A stretch of DNA of 12,561 nt from UBA3263 sp964554665 (GTDB lineage: Bacteria; Bacteroidota; Bacteroidia; Bacteroidales; Muribaculaceae): assembly GCA_964554665.1 (NCBI GenBank), contig CAZKPP010000064.1:1-12561 (forward strand), written 5' to 3'. Made by a program: the position numbers and the translations under genes. A model generated the notes under the pieces. It ran no database searches, had not been told where the DNA came from, and saw only the letters and a program-made list of their open reading frames with translations. Numbering within the stretch: the first letter of the stretch is position 1; each line of letters opens with the position of its first letter. Shown in pieces: positions 1 to 6,674 of this stretch.

Positions 1-194
1 AAATCAAAAGCACCTGCTCCTGCGGCCGCAAAACCATTGTCAACGCCCGCATTGATGCCAACGGCGACATGGTTGAAGAGGGCGCGCAGGTTGAAATCGG
101 CGGCGATGACAAGTATATTGCCGTTTGTAGAAACTGCTGGCGCAACAAGCGCATCGAACAGGCCCAGCGCAACGCCCTGCCTTTTGTTATATGA
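1..194 (+). CDS. tdk: Thymidine kinase, C-terminal part (5' end outside window)
   Basis: The reading frame is open from the window edge (first full codon at base 3) to the TGA at 192-194 and gives 63 residues. They match the C-terminal zinc-binding and lasso region of type II thymidine kinases: a CSCG pair near the start, then the segment EGAQVEIGGDDKYIAVCRNC, whose last two cysteines complete the four-cysteine zinc site. The family phosphorylates thymidine with ATP in the cytosol for dTTP salvage. The P-loop and catalytic parts lie upstream of the window, so activity cannot be judged. The last codon overlaps the next gene's start in an ATGA, which suggests co-transcription. I am confident of the family from the zinc-ribbon spacing and the GG-D-x-Y-x-x-x-C-R context; only the C-terminus is visible. 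Confidence 0.88.
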   Translation, partial: IKSTCSCGRKTIVNARIDANGDMVEEGAQVEIGGDDKYIAVCRNCWRNKRIEQAQRNALPFVI

Positions 195-958
195 AGCGCC
201 TGGTAATCTTTTTAGCCGTAATCTGCTCGGCGCTGTCGCTGATGAGTTCGGTGCCGACCTACACCGACGAAACCCTCAACTATCGGGTAACCTACAAGTG
301 GGGGTTCATTCAAAAGCAGGCCGGTTCGGCAAACTTTATCTTGCGCAAGAATCCGGAGTATTATTCTGCAAAACTCACTGCGCGCACCCAGCCGTGGGCC
401 GACCGCATCTTTATGGTGCGCGACACCCTGTCGGGCCGTATGCGCCTTGGCGACATGGCTCCGCTGCTCTACGACAAAGCAACCTACGAGAAGGATGACA
501 TCCGCCACGACGTTTTGCACTATACCTATTCCGGAAATATGGTGACCGCCGAAAGCCACTGCGAGCGCATAGAGCGCAATGGCGACGTGGTTACTTTAGA
601 CACGGTTTTGGTGGCCACTGCGCCGGCAACCGATATGCTCAGCGTTTATTACCTGGTGCGTCGCCTGCCGTTTGACACCATGAAGGTGGGCACTGTTGCC
701 AAAGCCAATATCTTTTCCGGGAAACGCATTGAATCGCTCGCCGTCAAGTATGTAGGCATCGAAGATGTTAAGCTGAACGGTAAGGTTTATAAATGCTACA
801 AAATCAATTTTACCTTCACCAGCGAACGGTTGAAAAACTCGTCGGCGCCGATGTGGGCATGGATTGATGTCACCGGCTCGCGCGTGCCGGTAAAACTCGT
901 TGGCGAACTGCCCATAGGCCAGATTCAGGTGCTATGGAACGACCCCGACGGAAAATAA
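191..958 (+). CDS. DUF3108-like exported protein
   Basis: This encodes 255 residues. The N-terminus has a basic start (MKR) and a hydrophobic stretch to about residue 20, consistent with a Sec signal peptide and periplasmic or outer-envelope location; there is no lipobox cysteine. The mature part is beta-rich, with segments such as ETLNYRVTYKWGFIQKQAGS near the N-terminus, PATDMLSVYYLVRRLPF in the middle and SAPMWAWIDVTGSRVPVKL near the end. This order (Y-x-V-x-Y-G/W-x-x-x-x-G-x-A, then D-x-L-S-x-x-Y-x-x-R, then W-x-D) is what I recognise as the DUF3108 pattern, a family of unknown biochemical role. The start is fixed by the ATGA overlap with tdk at 191-194; no Shine-Dalgarno sequence is seen. 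A 41-base gap separates it from the peptidase gene. The family call is from motif memory, not a profile search. Confidence 0.78.
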   Translation: MKRLVIFLAVICSALSLMSSVPTYTDETLNYRVTYKWGFIQKQAGSANFILRKNPEYYSAKLTARTQPWADRIFMVRDTLSGRMRLGDMAPLLYDKATYEKDDIRHDVLHYTYSGNMVTAESHCERIERNGDVVTLDTVLVATAPATDMLSVYYLVRRLPFDTMKVGTVAKANIFSGKRIESLAVKYVGIEDVKLNGKVYKCYKINFTFTSERLKNSSAPMWAWIDVTGSRVPVKLVGELPIGQIQVLWNDPDGK

Positions 959-999
959 CTCGAAATCATTGTTAAATCAAAAATAATTCATCACTCACC

Positions 1000-2208
1000 A
1001 TGAAAAAAATATTGACCGCTGCCCTGCTCGTTTCCTCCCTGCCGGCGTTTGCCCAGGAAGCAGCAGACACCACCGCCAAGAAGCCCGAAGGCTTTGTTTT
1101 TACCGAACAGATTGTAATTCCCTCGACCTCGGTCAAGGACCAGAATAAATCGGGAACATGCTGGAGCTTTGCCGGCACCGGTTTCATTGAAGATAACGTG
1201 CGCAAAATCAAGGGCGACTCTCTCGACCTGAGCGAAATGTACACCGTTTATATGTGCTATCTCGACAAGGCGCGCCGCAACATGCGCCTTCAGGGCAAAG
1301 GCAACATCAGCCAGGGTGGCAGCATTATTGACGTGCCCTACGTAATGGCAAAATATGGCGCCATTCCCGAAGAAGTTTACAACGGCCTGAACTATGGCGA
1401 GGCCAAACACGACCACGGCGAACTGTCGCGTGCGCTGACCGCCTATCTGCAGGCCGTAACCACCGGCCGCAAGGTGTCAACCGCCTGGGAAGCAGGTCTG
1501 GTAGGTATTCTCGACGCTTATCTCGGCAAGGTGCCCGAAACATTTGAATATAACGGCAAGACCTACACCCCGAAATCGTATGCCGAAAGCCTCGGTCTCG
1601 ATTTCGATAACGACTTCATTGCCCTGACTTCATATACCCACCATCCCTACTACGAGCAGTTCCCGCTCGAAGTGTGCGATAACTGGCTGTGGGCTCCCTA
1701 TTATAACGTTCCGCTCGACACCATGATGGAGATTATCGATAATGCCCTCGAAAACGGCTATACCGTTAACTGGGCTGCCGACGTTTCCGAAAAAGGCTTC
1801 AAATGGAAAGAAGGCTACGCCGTTCTGCCCGCCAAGAAGAACGAGGCTGACTTGAACGACACCGAGCTGAGCCGCTGGGTGAAACTGTCGGATGCCGACC
1901 GCGAAGCCGAGGCCTTTAAGTTTACCGGTCCGGAAGATCTGGTTGAAATCACCGTTACTCCCGAAGAACGCCAGCGCATGTTTGACACCCTCGAAACTAC
2001 CGACGACCACGGCATGGTAATCTGCGGCACCGCCGTTGACCAGCTCGGCAACAAGTATTATAAGGTTAAGAACTCGTGGGACACCAACCAGGTCTATGAC
2101 GGCTACTTCTACGCTTCGCGTCCCTACGTTATGGCCAAGACCATGAGCTTTATGGTCAACAAAAACGCCCTGCCCAAAAACGTTAAAAAGCAACTCAATC
2201 TGAAATGA
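1000..2208 (+). CDS. Exported C1-family cysteine peptidase (bleomycin hydrolase / aminopeptidase C-like)
   Basis: This encodes 402 residues. Residues 1-18 (MKKILTAALLVSSLPAFA) form a clear signal peptide with an AFA-QE cleavage site, so the enzyme should work in the periplasm, unlike cytosolic PepC. The papain-type active site is complete: Gln48 of the oxyanion hole, Cys54 in SGTCWSFAG, His337 in DDHGMVICG and Asn358 in KVKNSWD. The spacing Cys-His-Asn and the late His fit the bleomycin hydrolase/PepC branch, in which a large insert separates the two halves. The length is close to, but shorter than, the roughly 450 residues of classical PepC. The residue after NSW is Asp where Gly is usual in this superfamily. 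The stop overlaps the next start as ATGA (2205-2208), so it is likely co-translated with the SPOR lipoprotein. Substrates are not deducible; the family acts on peptides. Confidence 0.92.
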   Translation: MKKILTAALLVSSLPAFAQEAADTTAKKPEGFVFTEQIVIPSTSVKDQNKSGTCWSFAGTGFIEDNVRKIKGDSLDLSEMYTVYMCYLDKARRNMRLQGKGNISQGGSIIDVPYVMAKYGAIPEEVYNGLNYGEAKHDHGELSRALTAYLQAVTTGRKVSTAWEAGLVGILDAYLGKVPETFEYNGKTYTPKSYAESLGLDFDNDFIALTSYTHHPYYEQFPLEVCDNWLWAPYYNVPLDTMMEIIDNALENGYTVNWAADVSEKGFKWKEGYAVLPAKKNEADLNDTELSRWVKLSDADREAEAFKFTGPEDLVEITVTPEERQRMFDTLETTDDHGMVICGTAVDQLGNKYYKVKNSWDTNQVYDGYFYASRPYVMAKTMSFMVNKNALPKNVKKQLNLK

Positions 2209-2738
2209 AACTGCTGAAAGCATTTGTAATCGCCGCAGTTATGCTCTGTGGGTTTGCCTCGTGTAAAACTACCGAGGCAAACTATCGGGCTGCATATGAG
2301 GCTACCAAGGCCTCGCAGGCAGCCGCCGATTCCGACGACGGCCTCGATGAGAACACCCGCCGGTTGCTGGCCAAGAACACGCGCAACCGCCGTTCGGTGC
2401 AGATTGTGGGCAACGACACGATTGCCGTTGCAACCTTGTTTGCAAATCTCGAAAAGAACCAGGCCGTTGACCGTTTGCCGCAGTATTCGGTGGTTTCAAA
2501 TGCTTTCTCTCAGGTTTTCAATGCCCGTGCCCTGTGCAAACGCTTGCAGGAAGCGGGGTTTGAAAATGCCTATATCTTCTATACGTCTACTCCCGACTAC
2601 TACGTGGCAGCCGGTGGCAGCGACGACATTGCCGACATTCCGGCGATTATCAAGAAACTCGCACAAAGCGGTAATCCGGGTTCGCGAGCCGGCTTTCCCG
2701 CAGTATTTCGTAATGCCCAATACCGTCCGGTAAAATGA
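2205..2738 (+). CDS. SPOR-domain lipoprotein
   Basis: This encodes 177 residues. The N-terminus MKLLKAFVIAAVMLCGFASC is a lipoprotein signal peptide with Cys20 as the likely lipidated residue (FAS-C lipobox; position -3 is Phe, a little unusual). A charged, probably flexible linker follows (about 21-90). Residues about 92-170 look like a SPOR domain: QYSVVSNAFSQVFNARALC, then LQEAGFENAYIFY, then DYYVAAGGSDDIADI, matching the Y-x-V-x-x-x-F-x-x-x-x-x-A-x-x-L-x-x-x-G-F-x-x-A pattern. Known SPOR domains bind denuded peptidoglycan glycan strands and direct proteins to division sites or anchor them to the wall. Both ends of the gene overlap neighbours as ATGA (2205-2208 and 2735-2738), tying it to the C1 peptidase and the ABC permease. 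The domain call is by eye, and the role in this organism is inferred. Confidence 0.85.
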   Translation: MKLLKAFVIAAVMLCGFASCKTTEANYRAAYEATKASQAAADSDDGLDENTRRLLAKNTRNRRSVQIVGNDTIAVATLFANLEKNQAVDRLPQYSVVSNAFSQVFNARALCKRLQEAGFENAYIFYTSTPDYYVAAGGSDDIADIPAIIKKLAQSGNPGSRAGFPAVFRNAQYRPVK

Positions 2739-3484
2739 TTTTAGAAAAAGCAATGGCCGACCTCGGGAAGTACTGTGTCCTGATGGTCAAAGTACTTTCG
2801 GTTCCCGACCGCTGGAAAGTGTTTTTTAAGCGCACCATCAGCGAAATTTTCAAGCTCGGCATCGATTCCATACCTCTTGTAATTACCATATCGGTGTTTA
2901 TCGGCGCGGTAATTACGATTCAGATGCAGCTGAATATTTCGTCGCCCCTGTTGCCGGCTTATGCGGTTGGCCTGACTACCCGCGAAATCATCTTGCTCGA
3001 ATTCTCGTCGTCGATTCTCTGTTTGATTCTCGCCGGCAAAGTCGGCTCGAATATCGCCTCGGAAATCGGCACTATGCGAGTCACCGAGCAGATTGACGCC
3101 CTCGACATCATGGGCGTGAACTCCGCCAACTTCCTCATTTTGCCTAAGATTATCGGTTTTCTGCTGATTATGCCGATTCTGGTAATCTTTTCGATGGGCA
3201 CTTCGATTTTGGGCGGTCTGGCCATTGCCGAGTTTACCGACATGATTTCGGTCAGCAAGTTCACCTACGGGTTGCAGGCTTTCTTTAACCCCTGGTATGT
3301 TTGGTATTCGCTTATCAAGGCTACGGTGTTTAGCGTAATCATCACCTCCACGTCGTCGTTTTTCGGCTACTACGTTAAGGGTGGTGCGCTCGAAGTGGGC
3401 CGTGCGTCGACCCGCGCGGTGGTTAACTCCTCGATTCTGATATTGTTTTTCGACGTAATCCTGACTAAACTTCTGCTGCAATGA
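2735..3484 (+). CDS. MlaE-family ABC transporter permease
   Basis: This encodes 249 residues with about five hydrophobic membrane segments (roughly 44-66, 85-104, 137-162, 190-213 and 228-247). The family signature sits at 101-123: GKVGSNIASEIGTMRV followed by TEQIDAL, which is characteristic of MlaE/YrbE/TGD1 permeases. Relatives sit in the inner membrane and, with an ATPase (MlaF) and MCE-domain proteins (MlaD), move phospholipids between inner and outer membranes. The cognate ATPase gene follows with an ATGA overlap at 3481-3484. No MCE-domain gene is present in the window, so the lipid-binding partner must be encoded elsewhere or beyond the visible cluster. The start at 2735 is set by the ATGA overlap with the SPOR lipoprotein; no Shine-Dalgarno sequence is seen. 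Confidence 0.95.
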   Translation: MILEKAMADLGKYCVLMVKVLSVPDRWKVFFKRTISEIFKLGIDSIPLVITISVFIGAVITIQMQLNISSPLLPAYAVGLTTREIILLEFSSSILCLILAGKVGSNIASEIGTMRVTEQIDALDIMGVNSANFLILPKIIGFLLIMPILVIFSMGTSILGGLAIAEFTDMISVSKFTYGLQAFFNPWYVWYSLIKATVFSVIITSTSSFFGYYVKGGALEVGRASTRAVVNSSILILFFDVILTKLLLQ

Positions 3485-4251
3485 TTAAGGTTGAGAATCT
3501 GACGAAGTCGTTCGACGGTAAAACCGTGCTCCACGACGTTTCCTGTGAATTTCTCACCGGAAAGACTAACCTGGTTATCGGCCAGTCCGGATCGGGAAAA
3601 ACCGTGCTCCTGAAATCGATTGTGGGCCTTGTTACTCCCGAAACCGGCAAGATTCTTTTCGATGGCCGCAACCTGCTTGCCATGGGTTCGAAGCAGGTCA
3701 AGGAGCTGCGCAAGGAAATCGGCATGCTCTTTCAGGGATCGGCGCTGTTCGACAGCGAAACCGTATTGGGCAACGTAATGTTCCCGCTGGTGATGTTCTC
3801 TGACATGACACCCGCCGAGATGCGCGACCGAGCAATGTTTTGCATCGAGCGCGTAAACCTTAAAGGGTCAGACAAAAAATATCCGTCGGAGCTTTCGGGT
3901 GGCATGCAGAAGCGTGTTGCCATTGCCCGCGCCATAGCCCTGAATCCGAAATACCTGTTTTGCGACGAGCCCAACTCCGGCCTCGACCCGCGCACCTCTA
4001 TTCTGATTGACGAACTGCTCAGCGACATTACCCACGAGTATAATATCACGACTATCATCAATACCCACGACATGAACTCCGTTTTGGGTATCGGCGAGAA
4101 TATCGTGTTCCTCAACAAGGGTCATCGCGACTGGGTAGGCACCAGCCGCGAGATCTATACTTCAGACAACAAGGCCCTTATTGATTTTGTGTTCGCCACC
4201 GACCTGTTCCGCAAGGTTCGCGCCTACGAGCTCTCAAAAATGGGCAAATAG
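3481..4251 (+). CDS. MlaF-type ABC transporter ATP-binding protein
   Basis: This encodes 256 residues with all ABC ATPase motifs in order: Walker A GQSGSGKT (34-41), Q-loop Gln85 in MLFQGSALFD, signature LSGGMQKR (138-145), Walker B YLFCDEP with Asp162 and Glu163, D-loop SGLDP, and switch His196 in INTHDM. The LFQGSALFDSETV and LSGGMQKRVAIARA wording is typical of the MlaF/TtgA-like lipid-transport branch rather than sugar or amino acid importers. It should hydrolyse ATP at the cytosolic face of the membrane to drive the permease encoded just upstream, whose last codons overlap this start (ATGA, 3481-3484). The key catalytic residues are all present. The 33-base gap to the next gene holds no convincing terminator or promoter. 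Confidence 0.96.
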   Translation: MIKVENLTKSFDGKTVLHDVSCEFLTGKTNLVIGQSGSGKTVLLKSIVGLVTPETGKILFDGRNLLAMGSKQVKELRKEIGMLFQGSALFDSETVLGNVMFPLVMFSDMTPAEMRDRAMFCIERVNLKGSDKKYPSELSGGMQKRVAIARAIALNPKYLFCDEPNSGLDPRTSILIDELLSDITHEYNITTIINTHDMNSVLGIGENIVFLNKGHRDWVGTSREIYTSDNKALIDFVFATDLFRKVRAYELSKMGK

Positions 4252-4284
4252 AAACTTTCGCGGCCGCCCGGATGTTCAAGTATC

Positions 4285-4845
4285 ATGGAATTGGAATATC
4301 ATCCGTTTGAACCGTTTGTGCCTGCCGGAGCGCGGGTTTTGGTCATGGGCACGTTTCCCCCGCAGCCAAAGCGCTGGTCAATGGAGTTTTATTACCCCAA
4401 CCGAACCAACGATTTCTGGCCGATGATCGGCCTGATTTTCTATGGCGACAGATATGCGTTGTTTCAGCCTGACCATAAGCATTTTGATCTTCAGCGAATC
4501 AAGCGGACATTGACCGAGCGCCATATTGCCCTGAGCGATACCGGCCATGCGGTCCGACGGCTGATGAATAATGCGTCCGACAAGTTCCTGGAAATTGTTG
4601 AACCGGTGAATCTTGAAGCACTGCTGGCGCGCATGCCCGATTGCCGCGCAATAGCAACCACCGGCGAGAAGGCCGCGCAGGTGGTTGCGCAACTGACCGG
4701 CACCGAGCCGCCCAAAATGGGCGAGTGCGTCGAGGGCCCGCATGGAATCAAACTGTGGCGAATGCCGTCGACCAGCCGGGCTTATCCGCTCGCTCTCGAC
4801 AAGAAGGCCGCCTTTTATTCGCGGCTCTTCGAGTCGGTTGAGTGA
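4285..4845 (+). CDS. Uracil-DNA glycosylase superfamily protein (HDG/Mug-like)
   Basis: This encodes 186 residues. A first motif VLVMGTFPPQP (18-28) and YYPNRTNDFWPMI (36-48) correspond to the substrate-pocket loop of UDG-superfamily enzymes, where a G-x-F/N-P-P loop is followed by an aromatic and an N-x-F-W helix. The C-terminal RMPSTSRAY (159-167) followed by a lysine-rich helix matches the last motif (PSTS) of the hypoxanthine-DNA-glycosylase/Mug-like groups. Relatives excise uracil or deaminated purines from DNA as the first step of base-excision repair. Which base this one removes cannot be told. The ATG at 4285 lacks a Shine-Dalgarno sequence; it is chosen because the conserved core begins about 15 residues later. 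It follows the ABC ATPase gene by 33 bases and overlaps the convergent purF-like gene by 31 bases. Confidence 0.8.
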   Translation: MELEYHPFEPFVPAGARVLVMGTFPPQPKRWSMEFYYPNRTNDFWPMIGLIFYGDRYALFQPDHKHFDLQRIKRTLTERHIALSDTGHAVRRLMNNASDKFLEIVEPVNLEALLARMPDCRAIATTGEKAAQVVAQLTGTEPPKMGECVEGPHGIKLWRMPSTSRAYPLALDKKAAFYSRLFESVE

Positions 4846-6674
4846 TTGACGAACCAGTCGGCAAACGCGCGGTTAACCAGGCGGGTGCCACCTTCGGTGG
4901 GATAGTCGCCCGAAAAATACCAGTCGCCGCTATGGTTGGGAACCGCCGAGTGCAGGCCGCTTAGCGTTTGATAGATTATTTCTACCGGGCATTTAACCTC
5001 GTCGGGGGTAAGAATCTGCGCGATTTTGGCGGCAATTTCCTCGTCGGTAAACGGCTCATAAACGCGCTTGACCCAGTTTTGTTCCGACGGCCGTTCAACG
5101 CATAGTTTGTAGGTTGAGGTGAGCACTTCCTCCATTGAGCGTTCGCGCAGCAGTTCAACCGCGGCCTTGAAGGCGATAAAATCGGTCATGCGGCTCATGT
5201 CGATGCCGTAGCAGTCGGGATAGCGCACCTGCGGCGAGGAGCTCACAATAACGATTTTTCGCGGATGCAGGCGCGAAAGCATGGTCAGGATTGACTGTTT
5301 CAGCGTTGTGCCGCGCACTATGGAGTCGTCGATAACTACGAGATTGTCGATGCCGTTGCGGATGCAGCCGTAGGTAACGTCGTAAACGTGGGCCGCCAGT
5401 TCGTCGCGGTCGGCTCCCTCGGCAATAAACGTTCGCAATTTTATGTCCTTAATGGCCACTTTGTCGATGCGCAGTCGCCGGCCCATAATTTCATTGATAA
5501 CGTCTGCATTAAGTGTGCCAGCCTGCTGATGTTGGAGTATCTGCGCGGTTTTCTCTTTGTTGAGTGCCTGCTCCATACCTTCGACCATTCCGATGAAGGC
5601 GACTTCGGCAGTGTTGGGAATGAAGGAGAATACAGTGTTGGCGAAGTCATTGTCGACCGAACGGAGGATTGCTTCCGAAAGGTTATGGCCCAGAGCTTTA
5701 CGCTCGGTGTAGATGTCGGCGTCAGACCCTCTGGAAAAGTAGATGCGTTCAAACGAGCATTTTTCGGGCTTCAACTCCGGCAATATGCGCTCAATGCTGA
5801 TTTTGAGGTCGTTAGTGACGATTAACGCGCAGCCTGGTTCGAGCTCTTTAACGTCGCGCCGCGCAACGTTGAAAACGGTTTGGATAACCGGGCGCTCGGA
5901 GGCGAGCACAACCACTTCGTCGTTGGCGAAGTAAAAGGCGGGACGGATGCCTTTGGCATCGCGCACGGCAAACATGTCGCCCGAACCGGTGGCGCCGCAA
6001 ATAACGAAACCGCCGTCCCATGTGGGGGCCGTGGCGCGGAGAATGCGGCCGATGTCGAGGCCGTCTTCAATGGCTCGCGAAAGCGCCGGCTCGTCGAGTT
6101 CCGAGCGCAGCAGGCGGAACAGTCGCTGGTTTTCCTGGTCGAGCGCATAGCCGAGCTGTTCGAGCAAAACAACCGTGTCGCCATAGAAGCGCGGGTGCTG
6201 GCCCGTTGCCACTATCGAGTCGAAAACTTCGTCAACGTTCGTCAGGTTAAAGTTTCCGCAAAGCAGCAGGTTGCGGCTCTTCCAGTTGTTGCGGCGCAGA
6301 AAAGGGTGAACGTAGCTGATGCCCGATTTTCCGGTCGTGGAGTAGCGCAGGTGGCCCATATATATGTCGCCGATAAATGGCGCATTCTTCTCATCGGCTT
6401 CGCGGCGAATGCTTTGGCGCGCGGCATCGAAGATTTCAGATATGGCACCGGGCCCGAGAGCGCGTTCGCGAAAAACGTATTCGTTACCCGGTTCGGTGTT
6501 GATTTTCACAACACCGATGCCGGCGCCCTCCTGGCCGCGGTTGTGTTGCTTCTCCATCAGCAGGTAGAGCTTGTTGAGGGCCCACTGATAGGTTCCGTAC
6601 TTTTGGCGATAGTATTCGAGGGGCTTGAGCAGACGAATCATCGCCACTCCGCACTCGTGTTTCAGCTGTTCCAT
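4815..6674 (-). CDS. Amidophosphoribosyltransferase (PurF-like, long Bacteroidales form)
   Basis: This encodes 619 residues, clearly longer than the roughly 470-505 of ordinary PurF. Like PurF it has an N-terminal class II glutamine amidotransferase domain: a seven-residue propeptide ends in Glu just before Cys8 (HE-CGVA), with GHLRYSTTGKSG (107-118) and LCGNFNLTN (138-146). The C-terminal phosphoribosyltransferase domain has FERIYFSRGSD (308-318) and a complete PRPP loop NLVVIDDSIVRGTT (444-457), then YGIDMS. The standard reaction makes phosphoribosylamine from PRPP and glutamine, opening purine synthesis in the cytosol. The stretch between FERIYF and the PRPP loop is longer than in E. coli PurF as I remember it and diverges there (IPNTAEV, KDIKLRTFI). 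It starts directly after the glnN stop (gap 0). It may be a paralogue with a specialised role, so no symbol is given. Confidence 0.9.
   Translation of the reverse strand: MEQLKHECGVAMIRLLKPLEYYRQKYGTYQWALNKLYLLMEKQHNRGQEGAGIGVVKINTEPGNEYVFRERALGPGAISEIFDAARQSIRREADEKNAPFIGDIYMGHLRYSTTGKSGISYVHPFLRRNNWKSRNLLLCGNFNLTNVDEVFDSIVATGQHPRFYGDTVVLLEQLGYALDQENQRLFRLLRSELDEPALSRAIEDGLDIGRILRATAPTWDGGFVICGATGSGDMFAVRDAKGIRPAFYFANDEVVVLASERPVIQTVFNVARRDVKELEPGCALIVTNDLKISIERILPELKPEKCSFERIYFSRGSDADIYTERKALGHNLSEAILRSVDNDFANTVFSFIPNTAEVAFIGMVEGMEQALNKEKTAQILQHQQAGTLNADVINEIMGRRLRIDKVAIKDIKLRTFIAEGADRDELAAHVYDVTYGCIRNGIDNLVVIDDSIVRGTTLKQSILTMLSRLHPRKIVIVSSSPQVRYPDCYGIDMSRMTDFIAFKAAVELLRERSMEEVLTSTYKLCVERPSEQNWVKRVYEPFTDEEIAAKIAQILTPDEVKCPVEIIYQTLSGLHSAVPNHSGDWYFSGDYPTEGGTRLVNRAFADWFVNHSTDSKSRE

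Noticed and set aside
37..498. A 153-codon plus-strand frame across the tdk/DUF3108 junction
   Set aside because: It overlaps the recognisable thymidine kinase C-terminus and the signal-peptide protein in another frame and shows no motif.
959..999. Possible promoter in the 41-base gap before the C1 peptidase gene
   Set aside because: The sequence is A/T-rich, but the nearest TA-containing box (TAATTCAT) matches TAnnTTTG poorly and a TTG at 969-971 is too close to it.
4252..4284. Terminator or promoter between the ABC ATPase and the UDG-like gene
   Set aside because: The 33 bases contain a GC-rich run but no hairpin followed by a T tract and no -7 box, so co-transcription is simpler.
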